Source: Polyodon spathula (Eukaryota; Chordata; Actinopteri; Acipenseriformes; Polyodontidae). From it: a DNA stretch of 64,000 nt. The notes below the pieces were generated by a model. It had not been told where the DNA came from. It did not search any database and worked only from the letters and a program-made list of their open reading frames with translations. The first letter of the stretch is position 1. Every line of letters starts with the position of its first letter. Position numbers and translations under genes: made by a program. This document shows, piece after piece, positions 38,273-51,607 of this stretch. The stretch is from positions 82,399,603 to 82,463,602 of the forward strand of contig NC_054535.1 of assembly GCF_017654505.1 (NCBI RefSeq), read 5' to 3'.

Positions 38273-40758
38273 TTAGGGGTCTATTCTCAAAAAAGCACAT
38301 AAACCCTGTGTAGCCTGGATCTACACGCGAGATACGCACACCCACAATATGTGCATTATCATACAAAAACCTCTGCCGCGTAGTTGGCTGTGGGTGGGGC
38401 TTGCCGCGTAGCGGACTCTGGAATGCAAAAATGGCTTGAACAATGACACGCCTCTGAATGGCCAAGTAAAGGGGCCCGGAGTTTGTGTTTGACTAGCTTT
38501 TCTCACACAGCTAGCAGTATTTAAAGTGTCAGCTATAATTTGAGCTGTAACATTTGTTTTAAAGATCAAAAAAAAAAAAAAATACTTTGCTGAAAGTATG
38601 CTGAATAAGTGAAAGTAGGTTAAATACACAGATCAAAATATATTGGAGGATTTTACAGTATTGTATCAACAATCCTACAAACCCCCCATAAAAAACAAAC
38701 CCAGCACTATTATGTAACATCTTAAATTGAATGCGATATATTTAATTTTATAGTTACACAGAAGAACACACCAACAATAGTAATTGCAGGTACGCAAATC
38801 AAACGGCATCACTCAAAGAAGAGTTAACATAACACTCGCAAAATGTTCTGTTGATTTCACACAATGGCGACGTCTGAATACAGAACAATTGGCTCATTCC
38901 AGCTAAAACATCTTACAGGTTTTGTATCCTAGTACTTTTGTACCATTATGTGACGATAAATGCAAACCTCCAGTGAAAAAAAAACAATATGTTTCACAGT
39001 CAAGCAGGCATATTAGCGCTTGTAAAAAATGGATAAACTTGATACAGCACACACTTATTAGCTTTAGTTTCACGATCATAATAACACCCCTACCTTAGTT
39101 TTGTAATTAGCCCTTGGCTCATTGACAGATATAGCATATTGGATTGTAATAAAATGATGGCTGACTTTACCTGGAGAAAAACAAAAGGATCCCTGTGAAG
39201 TATAGGGCTTGATCACATTCAGTAGGCTGTTGTTTTTTTTTTTTTTTTTTTTTGCTAGTTCCGAAAAACAAATGCCAATTAAAACAGAAGTAAACATGTC
39301 CATTGCTATAAAATAAATCAGACAACACAGAAGTTAATAATGTATTACTACTAACAACTTTCACATAGAGTTTGTGTTTTAGTCTGGGGTGAAATTCAAC
39401 AAAAAAATGCAGGTACTCGTATGCACAGCAGGCAGGGTGTAAACATTTAAAAAAATTAGACAATTTGAGTGCCAATGAATAAATAAACACTTTTAAAATG
39501 CATGCATATTGGTACACGATACATTTATGAATACAAAATAAGCCTTCAAAAACCTGATCAATTATAACCAATTCACCATAAACAAAGAAGCTGAAAATGC
39601 TGAAAGCTTTGTATCCTTCTGCAACTATCGCTCTTAAACCTTAAATAACAAGCATTAAGAAGTATTATGCTATGCAGTAACTGCGGTAGAGAGGGTTTTG
39701 TTTCAAGATGTCCTAAAAAAGGGATGATGTTATAAAAAAAAATGTTATAAAAAAACAACTGTACTATAAAAAAAATTATACAAAAAGGTTGAAGTCAAAC
39801 AATGCACAATAGGGGGTAATCCCAACTGTCCCACACATCACTTGCCATTTTAGAAAATTTCTTGCAAATTCTGGTAATGTGGTAAATCAGTGCAAGGCGA
39901 AATGCATTATGATAATTATTTCTAATATTTATCCTATGTTATTTATGACGAACACTGACGTGGATTTTTGCCTTCAAATTCATGTGCAGCAATGTTTGTT
40001 TCTCTGCCACGCTAAAGAAAACAATTATTACTTAATAATAATTACTGCATAATGCGGTTTTCATGTTGCACTGCTATGGACTTCTCTCATTGATGGGTGG
40101 AGATTTGTGACTCCTGCCAAAATGAAATCTGATCAGAATGAAAGCTCGGCCAATCAACATGCAGTGATTATACTGACGTTAATAGTGGCCAATAGCAGCT
40201 AACAGAAACAGCAGCAGTTTGAGGTAACATAATTTGAGAAATAATTTGAGACGCGCATTTGAAAAACGTTGCACTAGTGAACTGTATGAGTGGATGGAAT
40301 ACATCTGCGTTGGATGAAAAGCAGATTAAATAAGTACCAGTACTGGCATCAAATAAGTCCCGGTATGGAGTACCACTGAGTACTGGCAGAACCCTTGGTT
40401 TTAATCATAATTGTCGTTGTCTATAACTGTGTTTACTACTCATGGCCGCCAGGCTGAAGCTCCTACGCGCCCCTTACTCCTGTTCTCAGGCTGAGCAGTT
40501 TATGCGTGGTGTCTCGTCTTTTGCAGTTTCAGAATGTGAATATCTTCCGCATATCTGCGAGAACTCCTGTTTTTAGCTAAACCACACCTACTTGTAATCC
40601 TGCGCACCCTAAAGCTCGTATCTGTGCTCCAGATGTGCGTGCGCTTTTCTCAAGCTCGCTCCAGAATGCGAATAGCAGCTCCGACCCTGGGTAAACCCTT
40701 CTTCACGCACGTAAATACCCTTAAGAGGCAAGCAAGTCCTTTAAGAATATGCCCCTTA
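38273..40758. mobile_element. Candidate PIF/Harbinger-type element, 2.5 kb, no transposase seen
   Basis: The left end GGGGTCTATTCTCAAA (from 38276) and the reverse complement of the right end GGGGCATATTCTTAAA (to 40755) match at 13 of 16 positions. Both are bordered by TTA (38273-38275 and 40756-40758), the 3-bp target duplication typical of PIF/Harbinger. Both subterminal regions (about 200-300 bp) are unusually rich in GCG/CGC compared with the AT-rich middle. No transposase or Myb-like frame is visible, so it would be non-autonomous. Two separate smaller elements are the alternative. Confidence 0.55.
39229..39253. repeat. Poly(T) run
   Basis: About 22-25 consecutive T inside the candidate Harbinger-type element. 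Confidence 0.9.
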
Positions 40759-41676
40759 GTTACAAGAACATATAGTAAACTGCTGTCTTGCTAGCTAAAA
40801 CATGAAGGGCACGCAAGTCATCTGAGTTTGCTTAGAGATCAAAGTGGCAAATCAGTTCTTAATGATACTGCCAGTTTAACAGTTAATCAAAAACACAACC
40901 CTGTTACTGTATGAGGCAAATCCAGGAATATGAGGGTATAACTTCATCAGCTCTTGAGTCACGAAGGTAACCAACAGGTCCCTAGTTCAGTCAATGGCCA
41001 AGTACCATCTCTCAACTCATAATCTCAACTAATAAAAGGCACTAGCAACTAACAATGACAGCTTTCATCAGCTGTACAGACCACTTCAAGCTGCAGTTAT
41101 TGCAAGTCCTTTCTGTTTGTGTTAGCATTACGGCCATTTTTTAAATGAATTATTTGAGTCATTGATTTACTGGGGGAAAACTACTGCCAGACCAAGCCAG
41201 AGAAATATGCCTGCCCCTCCTGTTTCTGATGACTTGTAACCAGGAGTGGAGTTCTGCCAAAGGAACACTTCCAAGCCCTGAGGTGATCACGTTCATTCAT
41301 GTTTCTTTACGATTTATGTCAAAGGCAGTTGTTGCATTGCTAAAATCCCAGATGTAAAGCTTTAACACATGCCAGATTATATAATGATGTAACGAACACT
41401 GGAAAGAAAATAGGCTACACTGTAATCAACATTAAAATGGATTACAGGTTAACCTGTAGCAGTTAACATGCTTTTGATATTGTTTGGTGACCAAATTGCA
41501 TTAAAAAAAACAATTGCAAACAAGGTTACAGATATTTAGCTGTCCCGAAGATAAAGATTGTCAATACGTCAAAAGCAAGACACACAGTGATGTATAAGTA
41601 AATTAAATTAGGAAAGGCGGCTGAACAAGAAATTGAACAAAGCTCAAAAAAATTAAACTAGAAACAATAATGTACA

Positions 41677-43249
41677 TACATTGCCTACAGAAAGACTATA
41701 CCCCCTTTCAAAATTTTCACCATTTCTTGCCTTATAGCCTGGAATTAAAATGCATTAAAATAGTTTTTTTTTTTTTTTTTGTTCATTTATCTACACATCC
41801 TACCCCAGAACTTCCAAGTGAAAAAAATATTCCAGAAATTTTTATAAAATTAATTAAAAATAAAAACTGAAATAGTTAAGTGTTCACCCCCCTTGTAATA
41901 ACAATCCTAAATTAGCTCAGGTGTAACCAATCGCCTTCACAATCACACACCAAGTTAAGTGGCCTCCACCTGTGTTAAATTGTAGTGATTCACATGATTT
42001 CAGGATAAATTCAGCAGTTCCTGTAGGTTCCCTGTGCTGGGTAGTGCATTTCAAAGCAAAGACTCAACCACGAGCACCAAGGAGCTTTCAAAAGAACTCC
42101 TGGACAAAGTTGTTGGAAGGCACAGATCAGGGGATGGATATAAAAAAATATCAAAAGGCCCCGAATATCCCTTGGAGAAGAAGTGAAAGGTGTATGGCAC
42201 CACCAAGACCCTGTCTAGATCAGGTCATCCCTCCAAACTGGATGATCGAACAAGAAGGAGATGAATCAAAGAGGCTACCAAGAGGCCAATGGCAACTTTG
42301 CAAGAGCTACAGGCTTTTACAACAATATCCCAAACACTCCACAAATCTGGCCTGTATGGTAAGGTGGAAAGAAGAAAGCAATTACTCAAGAAAGGCCACC
42401 TTGAATACTGCTTGAAGTATGCAAAAAAACACTCAGGAGATTCTGTAGCCATGTGGCAAAAAGTTTTGTGGTCTGACGAAACAAAAATGGAACTTTTTGG
42501 CCTAAATGCAAAGTGTTATGATTGGCGCAAACCCAACACAGCACATCACCTAAACAACACTATCCCTACTGTGAAGCATGGTGGTGGCAGCATCATGGTG
42601 TGGGGATGTTTCTCATCATCAGGGACTGGGGCACTTGTCAGGATAGAAGGAAAATGGAGGAAAGTAGAGAGAAGTCCTTGAGGAAAACCTGCTGCCCTCT
42701 GCAAGAAAGCTAAAACTGGGATGGAAGTTCACCTTTCAGCATGACAATGACCCAAAGCACACAGCCAAAGCTACAATGGAGTGGCTAAGGAACAAAAAGG
42801 TAAATGTCCTTTAGTGGCCCAGTCAGAGCCCAGACCTAAATCCAATCTAATACTTGTGGCATGACTTGAAGATTGCTGTCCATCAACGCTCCAAGGAACT
42901 TGACAGAGCTTGAACAGTTTTGTAAATGGTTGAATATTGCCAAATCTAGGTGTGCAAAGTTGGTAGAGACCTATCCCAACAGACTCACAGCTGTAATTGC
43001 TGTCAAAGGTGCTTCCACCAAGTATTAACTCAGGGGGGTGGAGACTTATTCAATTATGATCTTTAAGTTTTGTATTTTTAATATATAATTTTTTTCTCAA
43101 TAAAAACTTTTTTCCCCTTAACAGTGTAGAGTATGGTGTGTAGAGAAATGGAAAAAAAATCCTCATTTAAATGCATGAAACTCTGAGGCACTGACACAAC
43201 AAAATGGGAAAAAAGTTCAAGGGGGTGTAGACTTTCTATAGGCACTATA
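41677..43249 (+). mobile_element. Tc1/mariner-type transposon (defective), copy 2
   Basis: A 1.57-kb element bounded by TA and inverted ends: TACATTGCCTACAGAAAG on the left, and a right end whose reverse complement starts TATAGTGCCTATAGAAAG. Next to the ends lie the C-rich TATACCCCCTTT and the complementary AAGGGGGTGTA. A transposase relic runs on the plus strand. This is a different subfamily from copy 1, as its terminal repeats differ. Confidence 0.9.
42050..43030 (+). pseudogene. Tc1-like transposase pseudogene (copy 2)
   Basis: A broken plus-strand transposase gene. Recognisable parts, in different frames, are [18 protein letters not shown] (first catalytic Asp), [35 protein letters not shown] (second Asp) and SPDLNPI followed by YLWHDLKIAVHQR. 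At 42848-42850 the codon expected to be the catalytic Glu (NPIE in the family) is TAA. Frameshifts are also present, for example in the N-terminal part and near 42655-42680. It cannot encode an active enzyme. Confidence 0.85.
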
Positions 43250-43529
43250 CAAAACAGCCTAGTAGCTTAAGTGGAGTAATAATTTCAATTGATTTGCTTG
43301 CTTGCTTGCTTGTCAGCCAGCTAGCATCTGAGTGTGCCTAGGCAAATGCTATCTTTGCATTCCTGAGTATTTAAAAAGTTGGTAACAATTTGCAGAATGT
43401 ATAAACCAATCTTTGCAAGGTATTTTAGGAACAGGAATGTTAACTGCCATTAGGCCTATATCTAATTATCAGGGGAAATTAGCACTTTTATCTTGCGAAA
43501 AAAGTACTATGTGTGTGTGTTTTTGTAAA

Positions 43530-43543
43530 GGGGGGGGGGGGGG
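43530..43543. repeat. Poly(G) run
   Basis: About 14 consecutive G after a TG-rich stretch in intron 1. Confidence 0.9.
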
Positions 43544-44625
43544 TTATACCTGTATTTCGCAAGAACAAACTGCTAAAGGTACACAGTGAATGAAGAGAAC
43601 AGCATTAAAAGATAGGACTATCAGTACTAAAACAAGATAGGCTAAGCTTCTAAAAAAAATAAGTGCTAAATACAATTTCAAACTATGCTAAAACTCTGAT
43701 TGCGTCAAACTGACAGATGACCATTCAGCTCGGCTGGCCATGCCGGTGTTACATGAAATTAGTTTATGCCCCCTCGTGTATATGAATAAACACTGCAAAC
43801 GCTGCCTAAATTGGTACCAATTTGTCATCATTGGTTGCATTGTTTTTCTTTTCTTCTTCTTCCAAAGGAAGCCCTGAATTGAATAAGCGCATAGACTTCA
43901 TTACCCTCTAACCTCTGCAATGGATTGGGGCACATATGTAGAACAAAGGCCAAAGCTTTTATCTTAGTCAAGACCAGTGGAAAAGTAAAAAAATAAATAA
44001 ATAAATGCAGTTTAGTCTCCTCTATTGTAGCTCAGAGAAAGAAATATATTGCTGTTCTTGTCTAATTGAATGCTTTTGATGAAATGAGGCATCTTAACCT
44101 TAAGTTAAAAAAGTCTGCACACCAGCCTGGAGAATCAAAGCCTATTCCCCTCCCCCTCAAGGTGTTGGCCAATAACAGACAGCATAAGTGTGGGTGCTTT
44201 GGTATGCAGGTGTTACATCTGTCTGTTTTGTAGCAAAGGTTGCCAACACAACAAAGTAGCTGCTTTAAATGTAGTGTGCTTTTTATTATGCAAGCAAACG
44301 TCAACATCATTCATTCATTGCTAGTGACAGACAAGTACTGGAACACAGACAGGTCCAAATCCAGGAAGAAGGGCTTCACCTTAAACAGTAAAACTATTCT
44401 GAAAAATGTACTGAAAATAAAGAAACGAAATTCAAGCACACATTCAATATCCTGAGACTCTCACTGGAAACAAGAGCTGTTTCATACGTGAGCCTTTCCT
44501 GATTAAACATCATCATATAAACAAACAGACTTGGGGAAATGAGTCAAAAGTCAAATGTCTAACAAGAAAATATATGTAATGTTGGAAACTATTTATCTAC
44601 AAGGTGTCTCAAATAAGATGCCTTA

Positions 44626-44627
<2 letters not shown>

Positions 44628-44657
<30 letters not shown>
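44628..44657. repeat. Poly(T) run of 30
   Basis: Thirty consecutive T. It may be the reverse-strand tail of a retroposed element, but no body was recognised next to it. Confidence 0.9.
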
Positions 44658-44661
<4 letters not shown>

Positions 44662-47600
44662 ATTCAAGCTCCTGTTTCTACCTGTTTTCCAGCTGGTTGG
44701 TAGGTCAAAATGAACCCAAAGCCCTAATATATTGCACACTATTTACAGTGGTAATAGAAATACCATGTAACCAAATTGAATGTCTTCTCTTCACAATATT
44801 TCAAACAATGCTGAAATATTTTGGTTTACGGTGATGGCTTCAAGGTTTGGCAAAGTAAAAGCACAGGTCAACATTCCTATACATTTTAATTACACCATCT
44901 CTTTGTCCTTTGTATTTTCACGATAATGTGCAAAAATCTGCCTGTCAAGTAAAAGAACTGATGCAAATGAAAAGAGTTTATCTTTACTGAGAGGAATGGT
45001 AGTTCCTCACGCCAAGTTATTGGCAAACCACGAGACTCTCTTTACAGCATGGATAGTTTACGTGTTTTCAGGGTATTGGTGCAGCAAAAGTAAAAATCAG
45101 CCAAAAGTACCATTTCACTTTTAATTTGTAGTTCCCAACACTCTTAAATGAAACGTAGAAAAAAAGGTAAATACCGGTAAGAGAAATAAGTCGCCAAAGT
45201 AAGGTAAAAACGTCTTTCTCCTCCTCCTTTCTCTCTCTGCACAGTCAGAACCCCCGTTCCCTGGCAGATTTCCTGCTAATTTACTTCACTTTATAGAAGA
45301 CAAGTAGTCTTCGTTGAATTATCTGTGCATGCACATATATAAAACCACCAATCCCACATCATCTGAAATTCAGACACAATGCTGGAGGAACTGGAATGTT
45401 TTGTAACCATGCTGTACACAAAGCAGCTAACCGCAAGCCACGTCCCTCTCCCCTTTAAACTAGCTCAATATTAAATGTTGGTCTTACTGGGCATCGCCTG
45501 CTTGATCACAGGGGGCCATTTAGTTGAAATGCTAGTTCTGGCTTGATTTCAAAACATACATTTACCAAATGTCAGCTTTCTGTCGTTAATATCACTTGTA
45601 CACTTCAGCCTAGAAGGAGCTATAAATTACAGCTGTTGACACTTTTGCATAACCTAAACTTTCCACTCAGGAGAATGGTAATTTCTCTCAATGTATTTAT
45701 GTTCATTGTGGTTGAGTAATGTAATACTTAGAAAAGTCCTTTAAGCCATACAGTGCTTTCCAGATTCATATGTTTTAATTTAGGTCTGGCATACCAAATC
45801 AGAAATGCAGCAGGTCTGAGCAACTGGTTAGTGTTTGCACTTGGCAATGTAACAAAACAAAAAACAAAAAGTAAAAAGTTAACATTTTAAATTTTAAACT
45901 ACATGAATGGTTGCTTTCTTTGTGTGTTTATTTATTTTCTAATTTTAAGCAGTTGTGCAGTTGCCCAGGACTAATATCTAGTATCACAAACCAAAATGAA
46001 TAGCTGACTCATGATGAAAACAATTGCTAGCCTTCCTGCTCAGGTTGGCCTCTTTAATCTTTTCACGAATGTAATGTCTTGATTTCCAACAGTGATAAGG
46101 TGATGATGGCAAACTATTACCACTCAGCGCTCAGACCAGAACAAAATACAGCCAAATTCATACCAATGAGTCTACTTCAAAGACACAGCTGGCTGATCAG
46201 GAGAAAAACTGGCATGCTCCGACAAAAGTTTGGGGCCAGCTTCAGGCGGGATCACTTTCTTACTGTCTTTAAATCCATGACAATCCATAATTTCTGAGGC
46301 CAACTGCTTAAAAAAAAAAAAAAAAAGCCATACAGTACCTCTACACCATACACTGGGGATGTGTAAACATTCCAGCACTCATAATCTTACTTGTAATGAG
46401 CTGCCAAATATTTCTGGACTCTGTCAGGTAAGTGATGAGTTGTTAGCTTATAAATGATGCTTCAATAAACAGAAAATTGCCAGATTACATTTATACTTAA
46501 GATCTGGTTTTGTGCAGTCTACATTTCACAATGATATTAATATTATTATAGCAACTTTCAATCTTTCGCTTAGCTGAATTTTGGAGTGCATGAAAACCTA
46601 CTTAAGCCTCCCTAATAGTTTACAACTGTGAAAAACAAACTGCTGAACTAGAATTCTTTTCAAATACACTTATTACCTTTCTTTAAAAACAGATACATAC
46701 AGAATTATAACTCTTCAGGGACCAACTATCTTATAAACACACACATATGTTTGCATTTTTATATTTCTGGGGACTTCTCATTGACTAAACTCCAAATAGG
46801 GTGAAAGTTTTATTTATTTATTTTTTTCAGGCATATTTACTTCATAAAAACATGTTTTACAAAGTGGGGACGTCCCCACAATGTCATTTTTTCAGGAGTT
46901 ACTATATTTGTGGGGACATTTTCTCAAATTTTGTCCGCACATTGATACCTGCCCAAACACATACATTTTTAAATAAGGTATGAGTCTTTGGTATTTTTAC
47001 CAATCAGTTTCCTATAGTTTACCCCAATTTGTAGCATCTATCTTACAGATTGAGGAGAGTGAATTTTGTTTGTATAACCAGTTTTGAACAGAGACGTAAA
47101 GCTGCACACAGACTGACTACAGTAAGCAACTAGGCCAGGAATACAACAGAGAAGAATATTGTGTGGAGAAACAAACACAGAACAACATGGGAGGAAGCAA
47201 GAGCATGATCCCATGAACATGATTCATGTTTCCTTTATAGACTGTGCAATCCCCTCAAGGGATTCCAATTCCATCCGTTTACTGGTAATCTGTTAGGCTG
47301 TAAATTAAAACCTTTTCAAAATCCTGTCATGGTGAAAAAAAAGGACTTGAATTGAAAAGAAAACTTCTGCTTTTGGTCCAATTCCTCCATACTCTACAAA
47401 CACTACTTAGCAGATTCCAGAGAGCACCTGCAGGGTTTCTGCTTTCCTTTATGGCCAGAAAAAAATAAATGTAGTTGATTGACAAAAAGAAAATAACATG
47501 AATCAATACTGGACTAAATTCATTGCATCCCAAAAGATTAGAATACAGTGAAACTCGAACACCAATAATAATGCCTGATAAATCCAGCTGTTAGATGTTA

Positions 47601-48294
47601 AATCATGTAGCTCAAATAAACAACAGTTGTAAAGTACCGCTAAGAGCACTGTTAAGTGACATGTAATGGGGTGGAATGCATTTCTAATAGCTGCAAACGT
47701 ATTTTGGATAGCCTAATCGCGGTTTACTTAAAACTTCATGATTAGGAGAGTTAAGTTTAGAGAGAAAACTTGCCTGTGACCTATAGAGGAACCTCAACCT
47801 GTCAGGAGATTATGAGAAAGAAATGGCTGTGAAGAAGAAATAACTTTAACCATTTATTCTTGAGTATAGGAATGAAAAAAAGATGTGCTAAAAAGATATG
47901 GATTTTTGTCATTTTTATGACTGAAATTGTATTCAGTATTTGAGCGAGCACATCATTTAAATGATATCAGCATAACTGTACAATTTGTTCACTGTAATGC
48001 TTGGCCAATTTCTTGCTCATTATAAATCACCTGCCAGCCTTAGCTTTCAGTTGTGTCAGGATTTACAATGTTATATGTTGACACAAAAAGTGGTTTAATT
48101 ACAGTTGAGAAAATATAATTCAACATGCACAATTGGTTATTAAAATACACTTTTCATTTCTTTCTGTTCAGGAGAATTCTGGTACAAGAGCAGGTCATTC
48201 TAACACAAACAAGTGTTTACTAATGTCAGCAAAAGAATGAATGACATCTTGTGTATTCAAGCCTTGGGTATGTATAGTATGTGTTCCTTTGATG

Positions 48295-48481
48295 GTCTAC
48301 AGCAGTGGTACTCAACTCTGGCCCTTGCGATCTAATCCAGTCCTGGTTTTTACTCCAAGCAGGTTCTAATGTAGTTAATCGAAGCCGTTAAGAGTCAATT
48401 AACTAATTTAGGACCTGCTTGGAATAAAGGCCAGGACTGGAATGAATCTCTAGGGCAGAGCTGAGTATCGCAGGTCTACAG
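48295..48481. mobile_element. hAT-type MITE with 8-bp target duplication, second copy
   Basis: A 171-bp element (48303-48473) beginning CAGTGGTACTCAAC and ending GAGTATCGCAG, flanked by the exact 8-bp duplication GTCTACAG (48295-48302 and 48474-48481). The interior matches the element at 5669-5824 in the same orientation, including TTTTACTCCAAGC, TAATGTAGTTAAT and TTTAGGACCTGCTTG. No coding sequence. Confidence 0.85.
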
Positions 48482-51265
48482 AATGATGCAGCTGATTCAG
48501 TGGCATCTTCTGATGAGGTCAGTCATCATTCATTCTGCAGCAATGACATTTTCTTGGTTACCAACAAAGTTATTTTGTTCCAAGTGTGCCAATGAAAAGA
48601 AAGCTGGGAGGCGTTTCAGTTGCCATTGCTGTTTATAATATCTTGAGGAGATTTGTTTACATATCACAGTTCACAGTTCAGTACCAGTTTTCTGTCAGCT
48701 GGTGTGCGAAGTTGTTGAATGTGAACATGAAGAAAAAAAAACAACAAAGCATGCATTATTGACAGTTGTGCAGAGAATGGAAGTAAATTATGTTAGCAGG
48801 TAATTAAACAATTGCCAATTCCAAATAAAAATAAATAAATTAATTAATTTAAAAAAGCACCCTACAATTAGCCTAAGGCTTTAAGAAAAGCAGCACATGA
48901 CATTAAAACATGTTTTTTTGTGGTATGTAAAAGAAAAAAAACAAAACATTATTACCAAGAGATACAATATGGGTTTCATGTCCTACCCAGGAAGCAAACG
49001 ACTAATTTGTTACAGACAATGTTGACAAAGCCCTAAGGTACATTAGCATTTAAGTGCCTTGGAATGACAAACGCCCCACTGTACAGCTGTAGAAGGAGCT
49101 TGCCTTGACTGCACCAGTGAGACTCAATAAGCATTTTTCAAATCGCCAGAAACTTCAAAAAAAATGTTTTTAAAAATTAAATAAATAAAAAACACAACAA
49201 CTCATGTACCTGCTAGTAGCAATGGATCAGTTTAGCTGCTTTTTCAAAGCAATAGGCAGAACCACTCCAAACGAAAGAGACATCGTATTGTATTAGCATT
49301 AACATGAAGACTTGATGTAGTGAAAAAGCAACTGCATCTATTGGATGGAGTGAACTACAATGATTCAGATGCCTTACAGGAATAAAAAGGGTAGTTTCCA
49401 ATCTCTGTATAATTCAGCAGCTGTCAAAGATAATATAGTGTTTATTCGCAAGGGTGATTTATTATTGGAGAGCCGCAAGGCATCGAAGTTAGATTCAAGG
49501 TATAGCAGCCTTGCAATAGAAGTGCCCTTACTAATTGTAAGAGCACTTTTCTGTTGATGTTTGTGTACAGGGCTGAGATCAAATGACAAAATGCATGTAA
49601 CTTGAATCTGGAGATGCATGGCAGGGTTCAAAATGCCACAATACAACATTACCAGTTGAATCTCCTTAGGGTTTGGTGTCTTATTTAGTTTCCAAAACAA
49701 GTAAAACCATAGGTTTTCTGTATTTAAACTTGCTTTTTACGAAGTGCTACCATGGGATTAACTTGATTTAATGCCTACTATTGCAAAGTTCCTGATTGAT
49801 TGATGTTGATATTTAAGCCTTTCCTTCCCACGTAACCCAACCCCTCCTCCCCACCATGCACATCAACAACCATTTACAGTTGCATAACAGGCGGAGACAC
49901 CTATTATAGCCTACATTAATTACATAAATCAATTTCTTTAATAATAAATGGCCCTCCACAACATTGTTTTTATTGCGTTTCATGGTTGCAATCTGTAGTT
50001 TAAAAAGTACACTGAGAATTCAGAGAAAATAAGTTGGCAAAGTCACTTTGCCGATTGGACAACACATCAAGGAATATTGCTTAACTCTTTAAATTATGGG
50101 TTGAGACTCAATCTTTGTCCTTCTCCTGCACTGACATGGATGCTCACACAAATGACTGCAGAAGTGACCGACTATAACGGTACTTTACCTACACGATTGT
50201 GGTCAATAGCACTAACCTCATACAGTCATTTGTAGCCCTCTCCTGTACTTGCTGTCAGCAGTCTTAACTAAACATGACCTGAACCAGAGCGCTTGCACAA
50301 TTTACAACAGACACAGTTGGATGCTGTGAGGTCCTGGAATGATGAGCACTGCCAATTTTATGAAGCCAGCTCCATAGGAGGATTTTTTTTTTTTTTTGAA
50401 CAAAGCATTTTTCAGTCAATTAAACAGGCATCTCCCAATGCGGGCAAATCTAAAACTGGTTTTATGATGGATTGCCTTTCAATTGTGGCTTTAAAGGGCA
50501 TAATCTTTGTTTAAACAAATTCTTCTTTTCACGCAGATCTTTGATGTCATGTTTCTCAGCAAAAGCTTAGACATAAAGAAAGACAGCAATAATCCCTTTC
50601 AGCTGCTGCACAGTTAAGCCACATGGACCAATTACACACAACTACAACTTTAAAGACAGAGGAGAGAAAGAAACACTGAATTTGAAGAAATGTTTGAAAA
50701 CCTGTTTCTTTTCTAGCTCTAGTGATAAAGAATTTAGCCTACTGTACATGTAAACTGTAATTATCAGTTCCCTGTGTCTGACAGGTGATGCCTGAACCCG
50801 AGCTGTATCTACAATGAGCACAATGAGGAGCAAGCTTTTTAAATAAATGCAATAACAACATTTTGACCTATGACAACAGGCTAATCCTGACCAAACATTA
50901 CATTATGACACAGATGACAAACTGTATAACAGTAAGCCAATTCTCGTATAGAGCTTATTCTACTGGAAAATCAACATGTTTTCTTCTGGAAGTGGGAACT
51001 CAAAAAAATCCTACAACAATGGTCTCAAGTACTGTAATTGAACCTGAAAAAGCTTCCATGGAATCTGAGAGGCAGGACACAGGTCCACTGTGCCAGCTGC
51101 AGCTTGTATATCAAACGTTTTTTCAATACTGACTTTCTGGCTTGTCATCAGTAAAAGGGATACAGACAGTACAAAGCATTACAACAAAAAATAATGTCTT
51201 TTAAAGTATAGGCATTACTAATTTAGATCTCCTCCTCCTAATCCTGACAAATATTCCTAGGTACA

Positions 51266-51607
51266 TTGACTATCAGGGTTCAGTTGATTCCTCTTTCAAT
51301 TCCAATTCCTTTTTAAAAATCAATTCCCAATTCCAATGTAATCAATTCCAACATATCATTGATCAAAACTGCAATGAGCAGTATTGTGTTAAAATGAGCT
51401 TCTCATAGTGGCAACAAATTGCTTACATTGAAATCACTGCTAGTCAATTAAAACTGGCGTCAAAAGAAAACAGTTGAACAATCACAATTAATGGCTCTAA
51501 AATATCAATTCCAATTCCTTCCAAGTGTTGGGAATTGAAATTGTAAACTGATTTTAAAAAGGAATTGGAATTGAAAAACAGGAATTGACCCCAACCCTGT
51601 TGTCTAC
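51266..51607. mobile_element. hAT-like MITE rich in AATTCC motifs
   Basis: A 326-bp element (51274-51599) with long inverted ends: CAGGGTT...TTTCAATTCCAATTCC on the left and GGAATTGGAATTGAAA...AACCCTG on the right. The flanks TTGACTAT and TTGTCTAC agree at 6 of 8 bases, compatible with an aged 8-bp hAT target duplication. Non-coding. Confidence 0.7.

Noticed and set aside
41972..42415. 147-codon plus-strand open frame
   Set aside because: It is an out-of-frame reading through the 5' part of the Tc1-like element; transposase motifs appear in other frames because of frameshifts.
46740..46980. GGGGAC-rich segment (GTGGGGACGTCCCCAC) as a possible regulatory site
   Set aside because: It resembles a common dispersed fish repeat with GGGGAC/GTCCCC motifs; without copies to compare it could not be defined.
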